Of a stretch of DNA of 10,228 nt, positions 1 to 6,316 are shown one piece after another (the stretch's first letter is position 1; each line of letters starts with the position of its first letter). Both the position numbers and the translations under genes were made by a program. The DNA is from Bdellovibrionales bacterium (lineage in GTDB: Bacteria; Bdellovibrionota; Bdellovibrionia; Bdellovibrionales; UBA1609). The stretch covers positions 1 to 10,228 of the forward strand of contig DAIDJH010000036.1 of NCBI GenBank assembly GCA_027451425.1, given 5' to 3'. Under the pieces are notes generated by a model. The model worked only from the letters and a program-made list of their open reading frames with translations, was not told the origin of the DNA and searched no databases.

Positions 1-77
1 ACGGCAATCGGATAGGCCACTCCCGTCAGGCATGTCATAAAAACGAACATTCTAAAAGCCGCTAAAAATTGTTTCAT
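1..77 (-). CDS. kdpC: KdpC, N-terminal fragment (K+-transporting ATPase subunit C)
   Basis: Only the first 25 codons are inside the window; the gene continues past the left edge. The visible peptide begins [19 protein letters not shown] and continues VAYPIA, matching the single N-terminal membrane helix of KdpC, whose family has a conserved leucine/threonine-rich helix followed by a G-x-x-YP motif. KdpC is the small subunit of the KdpFABC pump; it sits beside KdpA and KdpB in the inner membrane and raises ATP affinity. The ATG overlaps the kdpB stop as ATGA, implying translational coupling, and a GAGG ribosome-binding motif lies about 6 bases upstream inside the kdpB 3' end. Identity rests on this short peptide plus operon position. 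Confidence 0.9.
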   Translation of the reverse strand, partial: MKQFLAAFRMFVFMTCLTGVAYPIA

Positions 78-2167
78 GCAAGCCTCATAGCGCTAATAAT
101 GATGTCAATAAGTTTAATCCCGATAAACGGCACGATTAAACCGCCAAGACCATAAATTAAAAGATTTCGGCGCAACACAAGCGACGCACCCATCGCCCGG
201 TATTTCACACCTTTAAGCGCAAGCGGGATGAGCGCCACAATAATCAGCGCATTAAAAATCACCGCACTCAATATCGCGCTTTCGGGGGAATGCAGGTGCA
301 TAATATTCAAACAATTGAGTGGGCCCGTTTTTGCACCATTCAATATATAAAGTGTGCTGAAAAGCGCCGGTAAAATGGCAAAATATTTCGCGACGTCGTT
401 GGCGATGCTGAACGTGGTGAGCGAACCGCGCGTCATGAGCAGTTGCTTGCCGATCTCAACGATCTCAATTAATTTTGTTGGGTTGCTGTCAAGGTCCACC
501 ATGTTGCCCGCTTCACGCGCGGCTTGTGTGCCGGTGTTCATCGCCACTCCCACATCGGCTTGCGCGAGTGCTGGTGCATCGTTTGTCCCGTCGCCGGTCA
601 TGGCGACGAGATGGCCTTTGGCTTGCTCGTCGCGGATTCGCTTGAGCTTTGTCTCGGGAGTGGCTTGCGCCATGAAATCGTCAACCCCCGCTTCTGCGGC
701 AATCGCCGCCGCCGTCAGCGGATTATCGCCGGTGATCATCACCGTGCGAATGCCCATTTTCCGCAGCTCCGCAAATCGCTCTTTGATGCCGCCCTTAACA
801 ATATCTTTGAGTTGGACGACACCCAAAATTTCATTTTGCTCAGCAACAACAAGAGGCGTCTGCCCTTTTTTCGCGATACCTTCGACTAGCGAATCGAGTT
901 CTTGCGGGATGCTCCCGCCGCTTGTACGGATTAGATTTTTAATCGCATCCACCGCGCCTTTTCGAATTGACCGAACCCGACCATTTTCTTGTACGTCAAT
1001 CCCGCTCATGCGCGTATGCGCCGAAAAAGGCACAAATTTCGCGTCGTGCGGCTGCACACTCGTCGCGCGCATCGAAAATTTTTCTTTGGCCAAAACCACA
1101 ATTGACCGGCCTTCAGGAGTTTCATCCGACAGCGAAGCAAGTTGCGCGGCCTCAGCCAGACGTTCGACGCTCACGTTTTGAACAGGCATAAACTCGGTGG
1201 CCATACGATTGCCGAGCGTGATTGTGCCGGTTTTATCAAGGAGTAAAACGTCGATATCACCCGCGGCTTCGACCGAGCGACCGCTTGTCGCGATCACGTT
1301 GCGGCGAATAAGCCGATCCATTCCGCTAATACCGATGGCACTCAAAAGGCCGCCAATCGTCGTCGGAATCAAACAGACAAGCAACGCGATAAGGACCGGA
1401 ACGGTGACGATGTGAGAAAGATCTTGATGACTGGCATTGCCGCTGTAATCGGCAAATGGTTTCAACGTCGCCACAGCCAACAAAAACACAATGGTTAACC
1501 CTGACAGCACAATACTGAGCGCAATTTCATTGGGAGTTTTTTGCCTTTTAGCCCCTTCGACAAGCGCAATCATACGATCCAAAAACGTTTGCCCCTGTTC
1601 AGCCGTAATGCGCACCAAAATGCGATCGCTAATCACGCGCGTGCCACCCGTCACAGCGCTACGGTCGCCGCCGCTCTCACGTATGACCGGCGCTGATTCT
1701 CCCGTTATGGCGGACTCATCCACACTCGCAATGCCTTCGATCACTTCACCGTCGCCCGGAATGATGTTACCCGCTTCGCAGACCACAACATCGCCTTTTT
1801 TAAGCTCCGCCGCATTTACACTGGTTTCTTTGCCATTTTTCAATCGCCGCGCCACAGTTGACGTTCTTGTTTTGCGGAGTTCGGCCGCTTGCGCTTTGCC
1901 TCGCCCCTCAGCAATTGCTTCGGCGAAATTGGCGAATATCACCGTGAACCACAGCCACAGCGAAATTTGATACTCAAATCCACGCGAACCGTTGCCGATA
2001 TGAAAAACGGCGTAGCATGTAGAGATCAACGCGCCAAGTTCAGTTACAAACATCACGGGGTTTTTCAGTTGAATGCGCGGGTCAAGTTTAGCGAACGCAT
2101 CTTTCAATGCGGGGATTAATATCTCAAAGTTAGTCCAACTCGCTTTTTTACTTTTGTTGTTTTTCAA
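74..2167 (-). CDS. kdpB: KdpB, potassium-transporting P-type ATPase catalytic subunit
   Basis: This 697-residue protein is full length for KdpB, the ATP-hydrolysing subunit of the KdpFABC high-affinity K+ uptake pump in the inner membrane. Visible landmarks: actuator TGES at 155-158; the membrane-helix motif [12 protein letters not shown] at 268-279; the phosphorylation motif DKTGTIT at 311-317 with D311 as the acylphosphate residue; FSAHTRMSG at 381-389 and KGA at 403-405 in the nucleotide-binding domain; TGDGTND at 524-530 in the hinge of the P domain; [12 protein letters not shown] at 587-598. All catalytic residues are present. S158 corresponds to the E. coli TGES serine (Ser162) whose phosphorylation inhibits the pump, so that control could also exist here (inference). 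The start is TTG, chosen because it overlaps the kdpA stop as TTGA and has GAGGGGTG 5 bases upstream. No in-frame damage seen. Confidence 0.97.
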   Translation of the reverse strand: MKNNKSKKASWTNFEILIPALKDAFAKLDPRIQLKNPVMFVTELGALISTCYAVFHIGNGSRGFEYQISLWLWFTVIFANFAEAIAEGRGKAQAAELRKTRTSTVARRLKNGKETSVNAAELKKGDVVVCEAGNIIPGDGEVIEGIASVDESAITGESAPVIRESGGDRSAVTGGTRVISDRILVRITAEQGQTFLDRMIALVEGAKRQKTPNEIALSIVLSGLTIVFLLAVATLKPFADYSGNASHQDLSHIVTVPVLIALLVCLIPTTIGGLLSAIGISGMDRLIRRNVIATSGRSVEAAGDIDVLLLDKTGTITLGNRMATEFMPVQNVSVERLAEAAQLASLSDETPEGRSIVVLAKEKFSMRATSVQPHDAKFVPFSAHTRMSGIDVQENGRVRSIRKGAVDAIKNLIRTSGGSIPQELDSLVEGIAKKGQTPLVVAEQNEILGVVQLKDIVKGGIKERFAELRKMGIRTVMITGDNPLTAAAIAAEAGVDDFMAQATPETKLKRIRDEQAKGHLVAMTGDGTNDAPALAQADVGVAMNTGTQAAREAGNMVDLDSNPTKLIEIVEIGKQLLMTRGSLTTFSIANDVAKYFAILPALFSTLYILNGAKTGPLNCLNIMHLHSPESAILSAVIFNALIIVALIPLALKGVKYRAMGASLVLRRNLLIYGLGGLIVPFIGIKLIDIIISAMRLA

Positions 2168-3858
2168 AACGTCACCCCTCGGAGCATTAAAAAGTGTTCA
2201 ATAATCGGGCCCAACGACAGCGCCGGCAAATACGTCAGCGCGCCGACAACGATAATGACACCGACCAGAAGGATGCCAAAAATCGCCGTGTCCGTCGCAA
2301 ATGTTCCGCTTGATGGTGGAGCCATCTTTTTCTTCACAAGCTGCCCGGCAATCACCATGCATGGGATGATGACAACGAACCGACCGATGAGCATGGCTAC
2401 CGCCAGCATCATGTTGTAGTAAACGGTGTTCGCATTCAACCCGGCAAACGCACTTCCATTGTTGTTCGTCGCCGAGGTGAACGCATACAAAATTTCGCTG
2501 AGTCCGTGTGGCCCTTTGTTCGCGAGGCTTGAAAGCCCCGCCGGTAACACGGCCGAGAGAGCCGCGCCGATCAATACAATTGCGCATGGAGCAAGTATCC
2601 CAAAAATCGCCATTTGCACTTCGGGCGCTTCGATTTTTTTACCCAAATATTCAGGCGAGCGACCAACCATCAGTCCAGAAAGAAATACGGTGAGAATTAC
2701 AAAAAGAAGCATCCCGTACATCCCCGCACCCACGCCGCCAAAAATCACCTCACCCATCATCATGTTGAACAGCGCCACTCCGCCCGAAAGAGGTGAAAGA
2801 CTCGAGTGCATCGCATTGACGGCACCGTTCGACGCCACTGTTGTTGCTGTTGACCAGATTATACTGTTGGTGACACCGATGCGGGTCTCAACTCCCTCCA
2901 TCAAACTTGAGAGATGAAAAATTGGATTGGGTATATGTTCGGCATAAAGAGAAATCCCCAAACCCGCGAGCCAAACTAAAAACATAACGATGAACAACGT
3001 CCACCCTTCGCGCGGCCGTTTCGCCATCCGGCCATATGTGTAGGTGAGCGCCGCCGGAATTAACAAAAGCGCCAGCATCTCGATAAAATTCGAAAGCGGC
3101 GTCGGATTTTCCATCGGAGTGGCGCTATTCATATTGAAGAAGCCGCCGCCATTCGTCCCGATCTGCTTGATGGCGACTTGCGAAGCTGCCGGCCCTAATG
3201 GAATCGTTTGTTTAGCCCCCTCAAGTGTGACGATATTTTTGTATGAGGCAAAACTTTGCACAACGCCTTGGCTCATAAGGATGACGGCGAGTACAAACGA
3301 CAGCGGGAGTAAAATGTAAACCGTACCGCGCGTGAGATCGACCCAAAAATTGCCCAGTGAGCCATCGTCGTTTTTTTGCAAAATCCCACGCGCCATGGCC
3401 AAAAACACCGCTAACCCCGTCGCCGCGCTTAAGAAATTCTGCACAGCAAGCCCCGCCATTTGCGTCAAATACGACATCGTCGTTTCACCGGCGTAACCTT
3501 GCCAATTCGTATTGGTCACAAAACTTACCGCTGTGTTCAGAGCCGAATCCCACGAGACGTTCGAAAAATGTTGCGGGTTGAGCGGCAAACCATGTTGACG
3601 CAGTTGAAGAATAAACACGGCGAGAAAGCCAAAAAAGTTGAACCAAAGAAGTGCTTTCGTGTATTCGCGCCAATCCATCTTAGCTCGTGCATCGACCCCT
3701 GCAACCCGATACGACAGTTTCTCAAGGCCGCCCAGAAGCGGCGTCAGAAAAGTTCGCTCGCCTTCTACAACTTTACCGATGAAACTACCCAGAATAGGGG
3801 TCAATGCGAGCAATGCGATTACATAAAGTGCCAGCTGAACAAAATCTTCGAAATTCAT
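2164..3858 (-). CDS. kdpA: KdpA, potassium-binding and translocating subunit
   Basis: KdpA is the channel-like subunit of the Kdp pump, related to the SKT/Trk potassium transporters; it selects K+ in four pore loops. At 564 residues this copy is of normal family length. The four loops are visible in order: [11 protein letters not shown] at 115-125, [19 protein letters not shown] at 234-252 (the selectivity-filter loop carrying the glycines known from E. coli affinity mutants), [16 protein letters not shown] at 341-356, and [13 protein letters not shown] at 462-474. Hydrophobic helices fill the rest. The start ATG has AGGTGA upstream, which overlaps the kdpF stop codon. The C-terminus (GVTF) runs into kdpB with a 4-base overlap. 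Pore-loop residues are intact, so the protein should be functional. Confidence 0.97.
   Translation of the reverse strand: MNFEDFVQLALYVIALLALTPILGSFIGKVVEGERTFLTPLLGGLEKLSYRVAGVDARAKMDWREYTKALLWFNFFGFLAVFILQLRQHGLPLNPQHFSNVSWDSALNTAVSFVTNTNWQGYAGETTMSYLTQMAGLAVQNFLSAATGLAVFLAMARGILQKNDDGSLGNFWVDLTRGTVYILLPLSFVLAVILMSQGVVQSFASYKNIVTLEGAKQTIPLGPAASQVAIKQIGTNGGGFFNMNSATPMENPTPLSNFIEMLALLLIPAALTYTYGRMAKRPREGWTLFIVMFLVWLAGLGISLYAEHIPNPIFHLSSLMEGVETRIGVTNSIIWSTATTVASNGAVNAMHSSLSPLSGGVALFNMMMGEVIFGGVGAGMYGMLLFVILTVFLSGLMVGRSPEYLGKKIEAPEVQMAIFGILAPCAIVLIGAALSAVLPAGLSSLANKGPHGLSEILYAFTSATNNNGSAFAGLNANTVYYNMMLAVAMLIGRFVVIIPCMVIAGQLVKKKMAPPSSGTFATDTAIFGILLVGVIIVVGALTYLPALSLGPIIEHFLMLRGVTF
2173..2180 (-). 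promoter_or_regulatory. Ribosome-binding site supporting the TTG start of kdpB
   Basis: GAGGGGTG lies on the minus strand 5 bases before the TTG at 2165..2167, within the last codons of kdpA. A strong Shine-Dalgarno sequence at good spacing, together with the 4-base TTGA stop/start overlap, makes the TTG the likely start. Confidence 0.7.
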
Positions 3859-3866
3859 GATTTCAC

Positions 3867-3950
3867 CTAAAATTTTTCTGGATTAAATAGCGCGAAGATC
3901 AAATATCCCAGTACCCCAAGCCCGATCAGGCCGATTATGACAAAGTCCAT
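3867..3950 (-). CDS. kdpF: KdpF, small membrane subunit of the Kdp pump
   Basis: This is a 27-residue open frame immediately before kdpA, too short for most gene finders. The peptide is one hydrophobic helix (DFVIIGLIGLGVLGYLIFAL) ending in FNPEKF, the typical KdpF pattern of a GYL..AL helix followed by a short polar tail with a PE(K/R)F-like end. KdpF is a single-pass peptide that stabilises the KdpABC complex. The ATG is preceded by AGGGAG at 3956..3961, 5 bases away. The TAG stop lies 8 bases before the kdpA ATG, and the kdpA ribosome-binding site (AGGTGA) begins inside that stop, so the two genes are tightly coupled. It is the first gene of the kdpFABC transcript. Confidence 0.92.
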   Translation of the reverse strand: MDFVIIGLIGLGVLGYLIFALFNPEKF

Positions 3951-3987
3951 ATATGCTCCCTAAAGCACATATATTAAGGCCAATCGG

Positions 3988-4004
3988 CGTAAAAAGTCCG
4001 TAAA
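3988..4004 (-). promoter_or_regulatory. Putative KdpE operator upstream of kdpFABC
   Basis: The minus strand shows TTTACG-N5-TTTACG, a direct repeat with 11-base periodicity, 37 bases before the kdpF ATG. It resembles the known KdpE-binding pattern (two TTTAYA-type half sites with a 5-base spacer in E. coli). A possible -10 element TAATAT lies at 3971..3976; with a 17-base spacer the -35 would be GGACTT inside this repeat, which is a poor match, as expected of an activator-dependent promoter. Assignment is by resemblance and position; no kdpDE genes are visible in the window. Confidence 0.5.
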
Positions 4005-4024
4005 AATTTAAAGCCGCGCTCTGC

Positions 4025-4975
4025 CTAGTACATTTCGACGTTGTCGTTTTCTTTGAAGCCGGAGCCGGAGTGGACGATGGCGATAGCGCCGTCTTTGCCG
4101 AAGTAGCTGACGACTTCGAGCGTACCTTTCATTCGACCGGGTGCCGTACCGATGTACACTCCCGTATCGGGATCAAAAATATCACGGCCAGGTTCTGTCA
4201 CGCGCAAAATATCGCCGACTTGAAGGCCCGAAAGCCGACCGGCGTTGAGATAAATTTTATCACCGCTCACAAGGGCAATGCGCCCTCCCCACGACAATTT
4301 ATCAACAGCACGAAGAATATCACCGACCGTTTGATGAAAAGCCCGCCGCACGGCTAACCGAACGAGGTTGGGGTCGTTTTGAAGATCCACCTCGTCACTG
4401 GTATCGGCCACTCGCGTGGTCGCAGATTCGACCGCCGCGTGCTTTGTGACATCGACCATTTCTTTACCGGTGCTGGCGGAATAAACACGAATGCGCACAG
4501 TGACTTTGCTGGTGGCGTGAAGCGTTCGAAAAACGCCGATCGGGTCGTCAGTGCGTTTAGCCCCCACGTCGACAATTTGACCGACAACCACCGCCGCCAC
4601 GCCCAGATTTGAGGCGACTTTTGAGACAGCGGTCATGTCATAATCGTTGTTTTTAATAAATGAACCTATGTCGTGTGGAATGTCGCTATTATTGATCACG
4701 ATAAACTGGCCGGTTTGCACGAGGTCGTCGACCACCGTTCTTCGTGCGACATGCTTAATGGCTTGCGCGTGGTGGATGTCCTGATCGAGAAACGGCAGAA
4801 CAATTAATTTTTTTCGCATTTCGCCGTTTTCACGCGCGTAATACGAGACGTCGCGAACCTGTGGCCCCGAGGCGTTTTGCATCGAGTGATCCGATTGAAT
4901 GTCCATGATCCCGCACGAACAAAGCGCCGACGCAGCCAAAGCCAATGCCAATACAAAAGTAAATTTGCACGTCAT
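4025..4975 (-). CDS. Probable lipoprotein with CsgG/TolB-like domain and FlgT C-terminal-type domain
   Basis: A 316-residue protein from the ATG at 4973..4975. Residues 1-20 form a lipoprotein-type signal peptide (MTCKFTFVLALALAASALCS) with the probable acylated cysteine at 21; the box LCSC is unusual because -2 is Cys. Residues about 50-230 look like the CsgG/TolB-N/FlgT middle-domain fold: a strand (KLIVLPFLDQ), helices, an AAVVVGQIVDVG strand, then VTVRIRVYSASTGKEMVDV. The last 75 residues (KIYLNAGRLSGLQVGDILRV, then DPDTGVYIGT and GSGFKENDNVEMY) match the SH3-like end of FlgT and CsgG-related lipoproteins. It probably acts at the outer membrane or in the periplasm, perhaps with the protein encoded just upstream. 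A TTG start 16 codons earlier (5023) would remain in frame, but it lies upstream of the -10 element and puts the signal peptide out of place. Family assignment is by recognition of fold patterns; precise function unknown. Confidence 0.72.
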   Translation of the reverse strand: MTCKFTFVLALALAASALCSCGIMDIQSDHSMQNASGPQVRDVSYYARENGEMRKKLIVLPFLDQDIHHAQAIKHVARRTVVDDLVQTGQFIVINNSDIPHDIGSFIKNNDYDMTAVSKVASNLGVAAVVVGQIVDVGAKRTDDPIGVFRTLHATSKVTVRIRVYSASTGKEMVDVTKHAAVESATTRVADTSDEVDLQNDPNLVRLAVRRAFHQTVGDILRAVDKLSWGGRIALVSGDKIYLNAGRLSGLQVGDILRVTEPGRDIFDPDTGVYIGTAPGRMKGTLEVVSYFGKDGAIAIVHSGSGFKENDNVEMY

Positions 4976-4981
4976 GTTCTT

Positions 4982-4987
4982 ATTATA
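4982..4987 (-). promoter_or_regulatory. -10 element of the lipoprotein gene, probably giving a leaderless mRNA
   Basis: A perfect TATAAT on the minus strand ends 6 bases (AAGAAC) before the ATG at 4975. Transcription would begin at or within a base or two of the ATG. No Shine-Dalgarno sequence is visible. The -35 is weak (TTTTCG at 17 bases or TTTCGA at 16), suggesting help from an activator, for which the 19-base element at 5015..5033 is a candidate site. Confidence 0.5.
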
Positions 4988-5006
4988 TGCACTGTATAGG
5001 CTGTCG

Positions 5007-5038
5007 AAAAGCGCGCGGTTCAAAAAAGTCCAGCGCGC
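5007..5038 (-). terminator. Possible rho-independent terminator after the FlgT-like gene
   Basis: Directly after the TGA stop (5039..5041) the minus strand reads GCGCGC, T, GG, an 11-base loop (ACTTTTTTGAA), CC, GCGCGC, then TTTT. This gives a 6+2 bp GC stem with one bulged base followed by a short T run. The T tract is short, so termination may be partial. The same bases also contain the second copy of the 19-base repeat, so part of this structure may be an operator instead. Confidence 0.4.
5015..5033 (-). repeat. 19-bp intergenic repeat, copy 2 (upstream of the lipoprotein gene)
   Basis: The minus strand reads CTGGACTTTTTTGAACCGC. It differs by one base (T for C at position 8) from the copy at 6280..6298 and has the same orientation relative to the next gene. 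It ends 27 bases before the -10 hexamer and 39 bases before the ATG. Likely a shared regulatory site; no known regulator recognised. Confidence 0.6.
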
Positions 5039-6229
5039 TCAAAGAGCTTTGACGTTAAGGGTCACCCCATCCGGACTCACGTCGGTCACCTGAACTTTGT
5101 ACTGGGTCATTTTTGCGTCTCGAAACGCTTGCGCCAATTGCTGCGGGAGCACCGACGCGTCGGCATCAAACGTCACTTGATGGGCCGCAATCACACGCTC
5201 GCGAAACGCTTTAATATCGTGCACCTGCAGCACAACCGCTGAACGAAAATCCTCGAATTGCTTCGGTGAAAGCTGCCCGTTCGCCACTACGCGAATGATT
5301 GAAGCGCCGAAAGTTCCGCGCTTCCAAATACTGTTCAACTGCGCGCTCAAATCAGCGCAGATTTGCGGGACAGCTTCGTTCAACTGCTCGGTCACGACCT
5401 TGCGAAGCGGTCCTGGATCGGTCGTATAAGAGCGTGTCACCTCGGCGAGGGTTCTCCCGTTGCCGGAATAAATCGCCTCTAAGTGAACATCGACGATATA
5501 TGTATCACTCGCGTCTTGCTTTGCGCGGAATTGCACCTGACCGCGCAGCACGATTGAACTTTTAAAATACTCCCCAAGAAACAGGGCGTCGACTTTTTGC
5601 AAATCTTCGCTGCGATAAGGCTCGGGAACTGAGTGCCCGAACCGCGCGGCAATCGGCGTCAACCCGTAAAATCCGATCTTAAGAAGTTCACTCTTCAAAT
5701 TCTTCTCGAATACATCCGCATTTTCACGCAAATCGGCATGGTCGGGTGAAGCGGGCCTGTACCACCAACCGTAGCTCCGCGCTGTCACGCGATCTACGTA
5801 TTGCACAACCGGTAAAACCTTCGGCGGACCTTGAATCTGATACAGTAGGCCATTTTCGAGGAGCATAGACCGAAGTGCCGTCAACGACAGACTCATTTGT
5901 ACGTCCATCGCATAAACGTTATTGTCATGGGTCAAGTTACTGCTGCTCATACTCAAAATGTAGCGCGAAGAATTTTGAATGATTTTGCTTTCGATGGCGT
6001 CTTTGAGATGCACCATCTTTCCTTCACCGACGAGCGTTTTGATATAATCAAACGATGCATCTTCAATGGCTTTGTTCATCAACTGATCTTGTGCGGTGGA
6101 GCCATCGTCAGTCTGCACGGCTTCATGGCGGGTGATATCGACAACAACCTGAGCGAACGTGCGCGCACTGATGAAAAAGGCGCCGGTAATGACTGCAAAA
6201 ATGATGAGTTTACGAAAAAGCTTCGACAT
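5039..6229 (-). CDS. Secreted FlgT-N-like envelope protein (hypothetical)
   Basis: A 396-residue protein from the ATG at 6227..6229. Residues 1-26 are a Sec signal peptide (basic SKLFRK, hydrophobic core, ARTFA then Q as likely cleavage). About 27-135 resembles the FlgT N-terminal domain: a strand with an EAVQTDDG segment, a long helix (QDQLMNKAIEDASFDYIKTL), SSRYILSMS, then YAMDVQMSLSLTAL. About 200-300 (VLRGQVQFRAK, YIVDVHLEAI, GRTLAEVTRSY) has the strand pattern of TolB-N/CsgG-like domains. The last 85 residues (IIRVVANGQLSPKQFEDFR, VTFDADAS, YKVQVTDVSPDG) look like a small alpha-beta domain. No enzyme motif is seen. FlgT of Vibrio is a flagellar H-ring protein, but no flagellar gene is here, so a flagellar role is unproven. 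It probably works with the lipoprotein encoded 63 bases downstream. A longer start (TTG at 6265) falls inside the -35 element. Confidence 0.68.
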   Translation of the reverse strand: MSKLFRKLIIFAVITGAFFISARTFAQVVVDITRHEAVQTDDGSTAQDQLMNKAIEDASFDYIKTLVGEGKMVHLKDAIESKIIQNSSRYILSMSSSNLTHDNNVYAMDVQMSLSLTALRSMLLENGLLYQIQGPPKVLPVVQYVDRVTARSYGWWYRPASPDHADLRENADVFEKNLKSELLKIGFYGLTPIAARFGHSVPEPYRSEDLQKVDALFLGEYFKSSIVLRGQVQFRAKQDASDTYIVDVHLEAIYSGNGRTLAEVTRSYTTDPGPLRKVVTEQLNEAVPQICADLSAQLNSIWKRGTFGASIIRVVANGQLSPKQFEDFRSAVVLQVHDIKAFRERVIAAHQVTFDADASVLPQQLAQAFRDAKMTQYKVQVTDVSPDGVTLNVKAL

Positions 6230-6236
6230 GCGAGAT

Positions 6237-6265
6237 ATTCTAGCTTGCCGCGCACACCATGGCAA
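6237..6265 (-). promoter_or_regulatory. Sigma-70-type promoter of the FlgT-like gene, probably leaderless
   Basis: The minus strand has TTGCCA at 6260..6265 (5 of 6 consensus bases), a 17-base spacer, and TAGAAT at 6237..6242 (5 of 6). Only 7 bases (ATCTCGC) separate the -10 from the ATG at 6229, so the transcript should start at or just before the ATG. No Shine-Dalgarno sequence is present, consistent with leaderless translation. Confidence 0.6.
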
Positions 6266-6279
6266 TTATGCACCAAGAG

Positions 6280-6298
6280 GCGGTTCAAAAGAGTCCAG
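6280..6298 (-). repeat. 19-bp intergenic repeat, copy 1 (upstream of the FlgT-like gene)
   Basis: The minus strand reads CTGGACTCTTTTGAACCGC, in the gap between the dnaE stop and the next gene. It matches 18 of 19 bases of the copy at 5015..5033. It ends 37 bases before the -10 hexamer, exactly 10 bases farther than copy 2, so both copies would sit on the same face of the helix relative to their promoters. Its centre is about 60 bases upstream of the predicted transcription start, a usual activator position. Confidence 0.6.
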
Positions 6299-6316
6299 AT
6301 GTTTTTCAGCAGTCTC

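Noticed and set aside
354..1181. Long open frame (275 codons) on the plus strand, antisense to kdpB
   Set aside because: It lies entirely opposite the well-conserved kdpB, its translation is rich in Ser/Arg/Cys/Ala with no recognisable domain, and it has no ribosome-binding site. It is a by-product of kdpB codon bias.
4008..4024. Terminator after the lipoprotein gene
   Set aside because: Only a 3-bp AGC/GCT stem precedes the AT-rich run, too weak to call.
4976..5023. Longer N-terminus of the lipoprotein from TTG at 5023
   Set aside because: It would precede the -10 element and the hydrophobic signal sequence, which begins properly at the ATG at 4975.
6230..6265. Longer N-terminus of the FlgT-like protein from TTG at 6265
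   Set aside because: The TTG is part of the -35 element TTGCCA, and the extension would put 12 residues ahead of a normal signal peptide.
6262..6276. Sigma-54-like TTGG...TTGC pattern upstream of the FlgT-like gene
   Set aside because: The GG and GC are separated by 9 bases where sigma-54 promoters need 10, and a good sigma-70-type promoter overlaps it.
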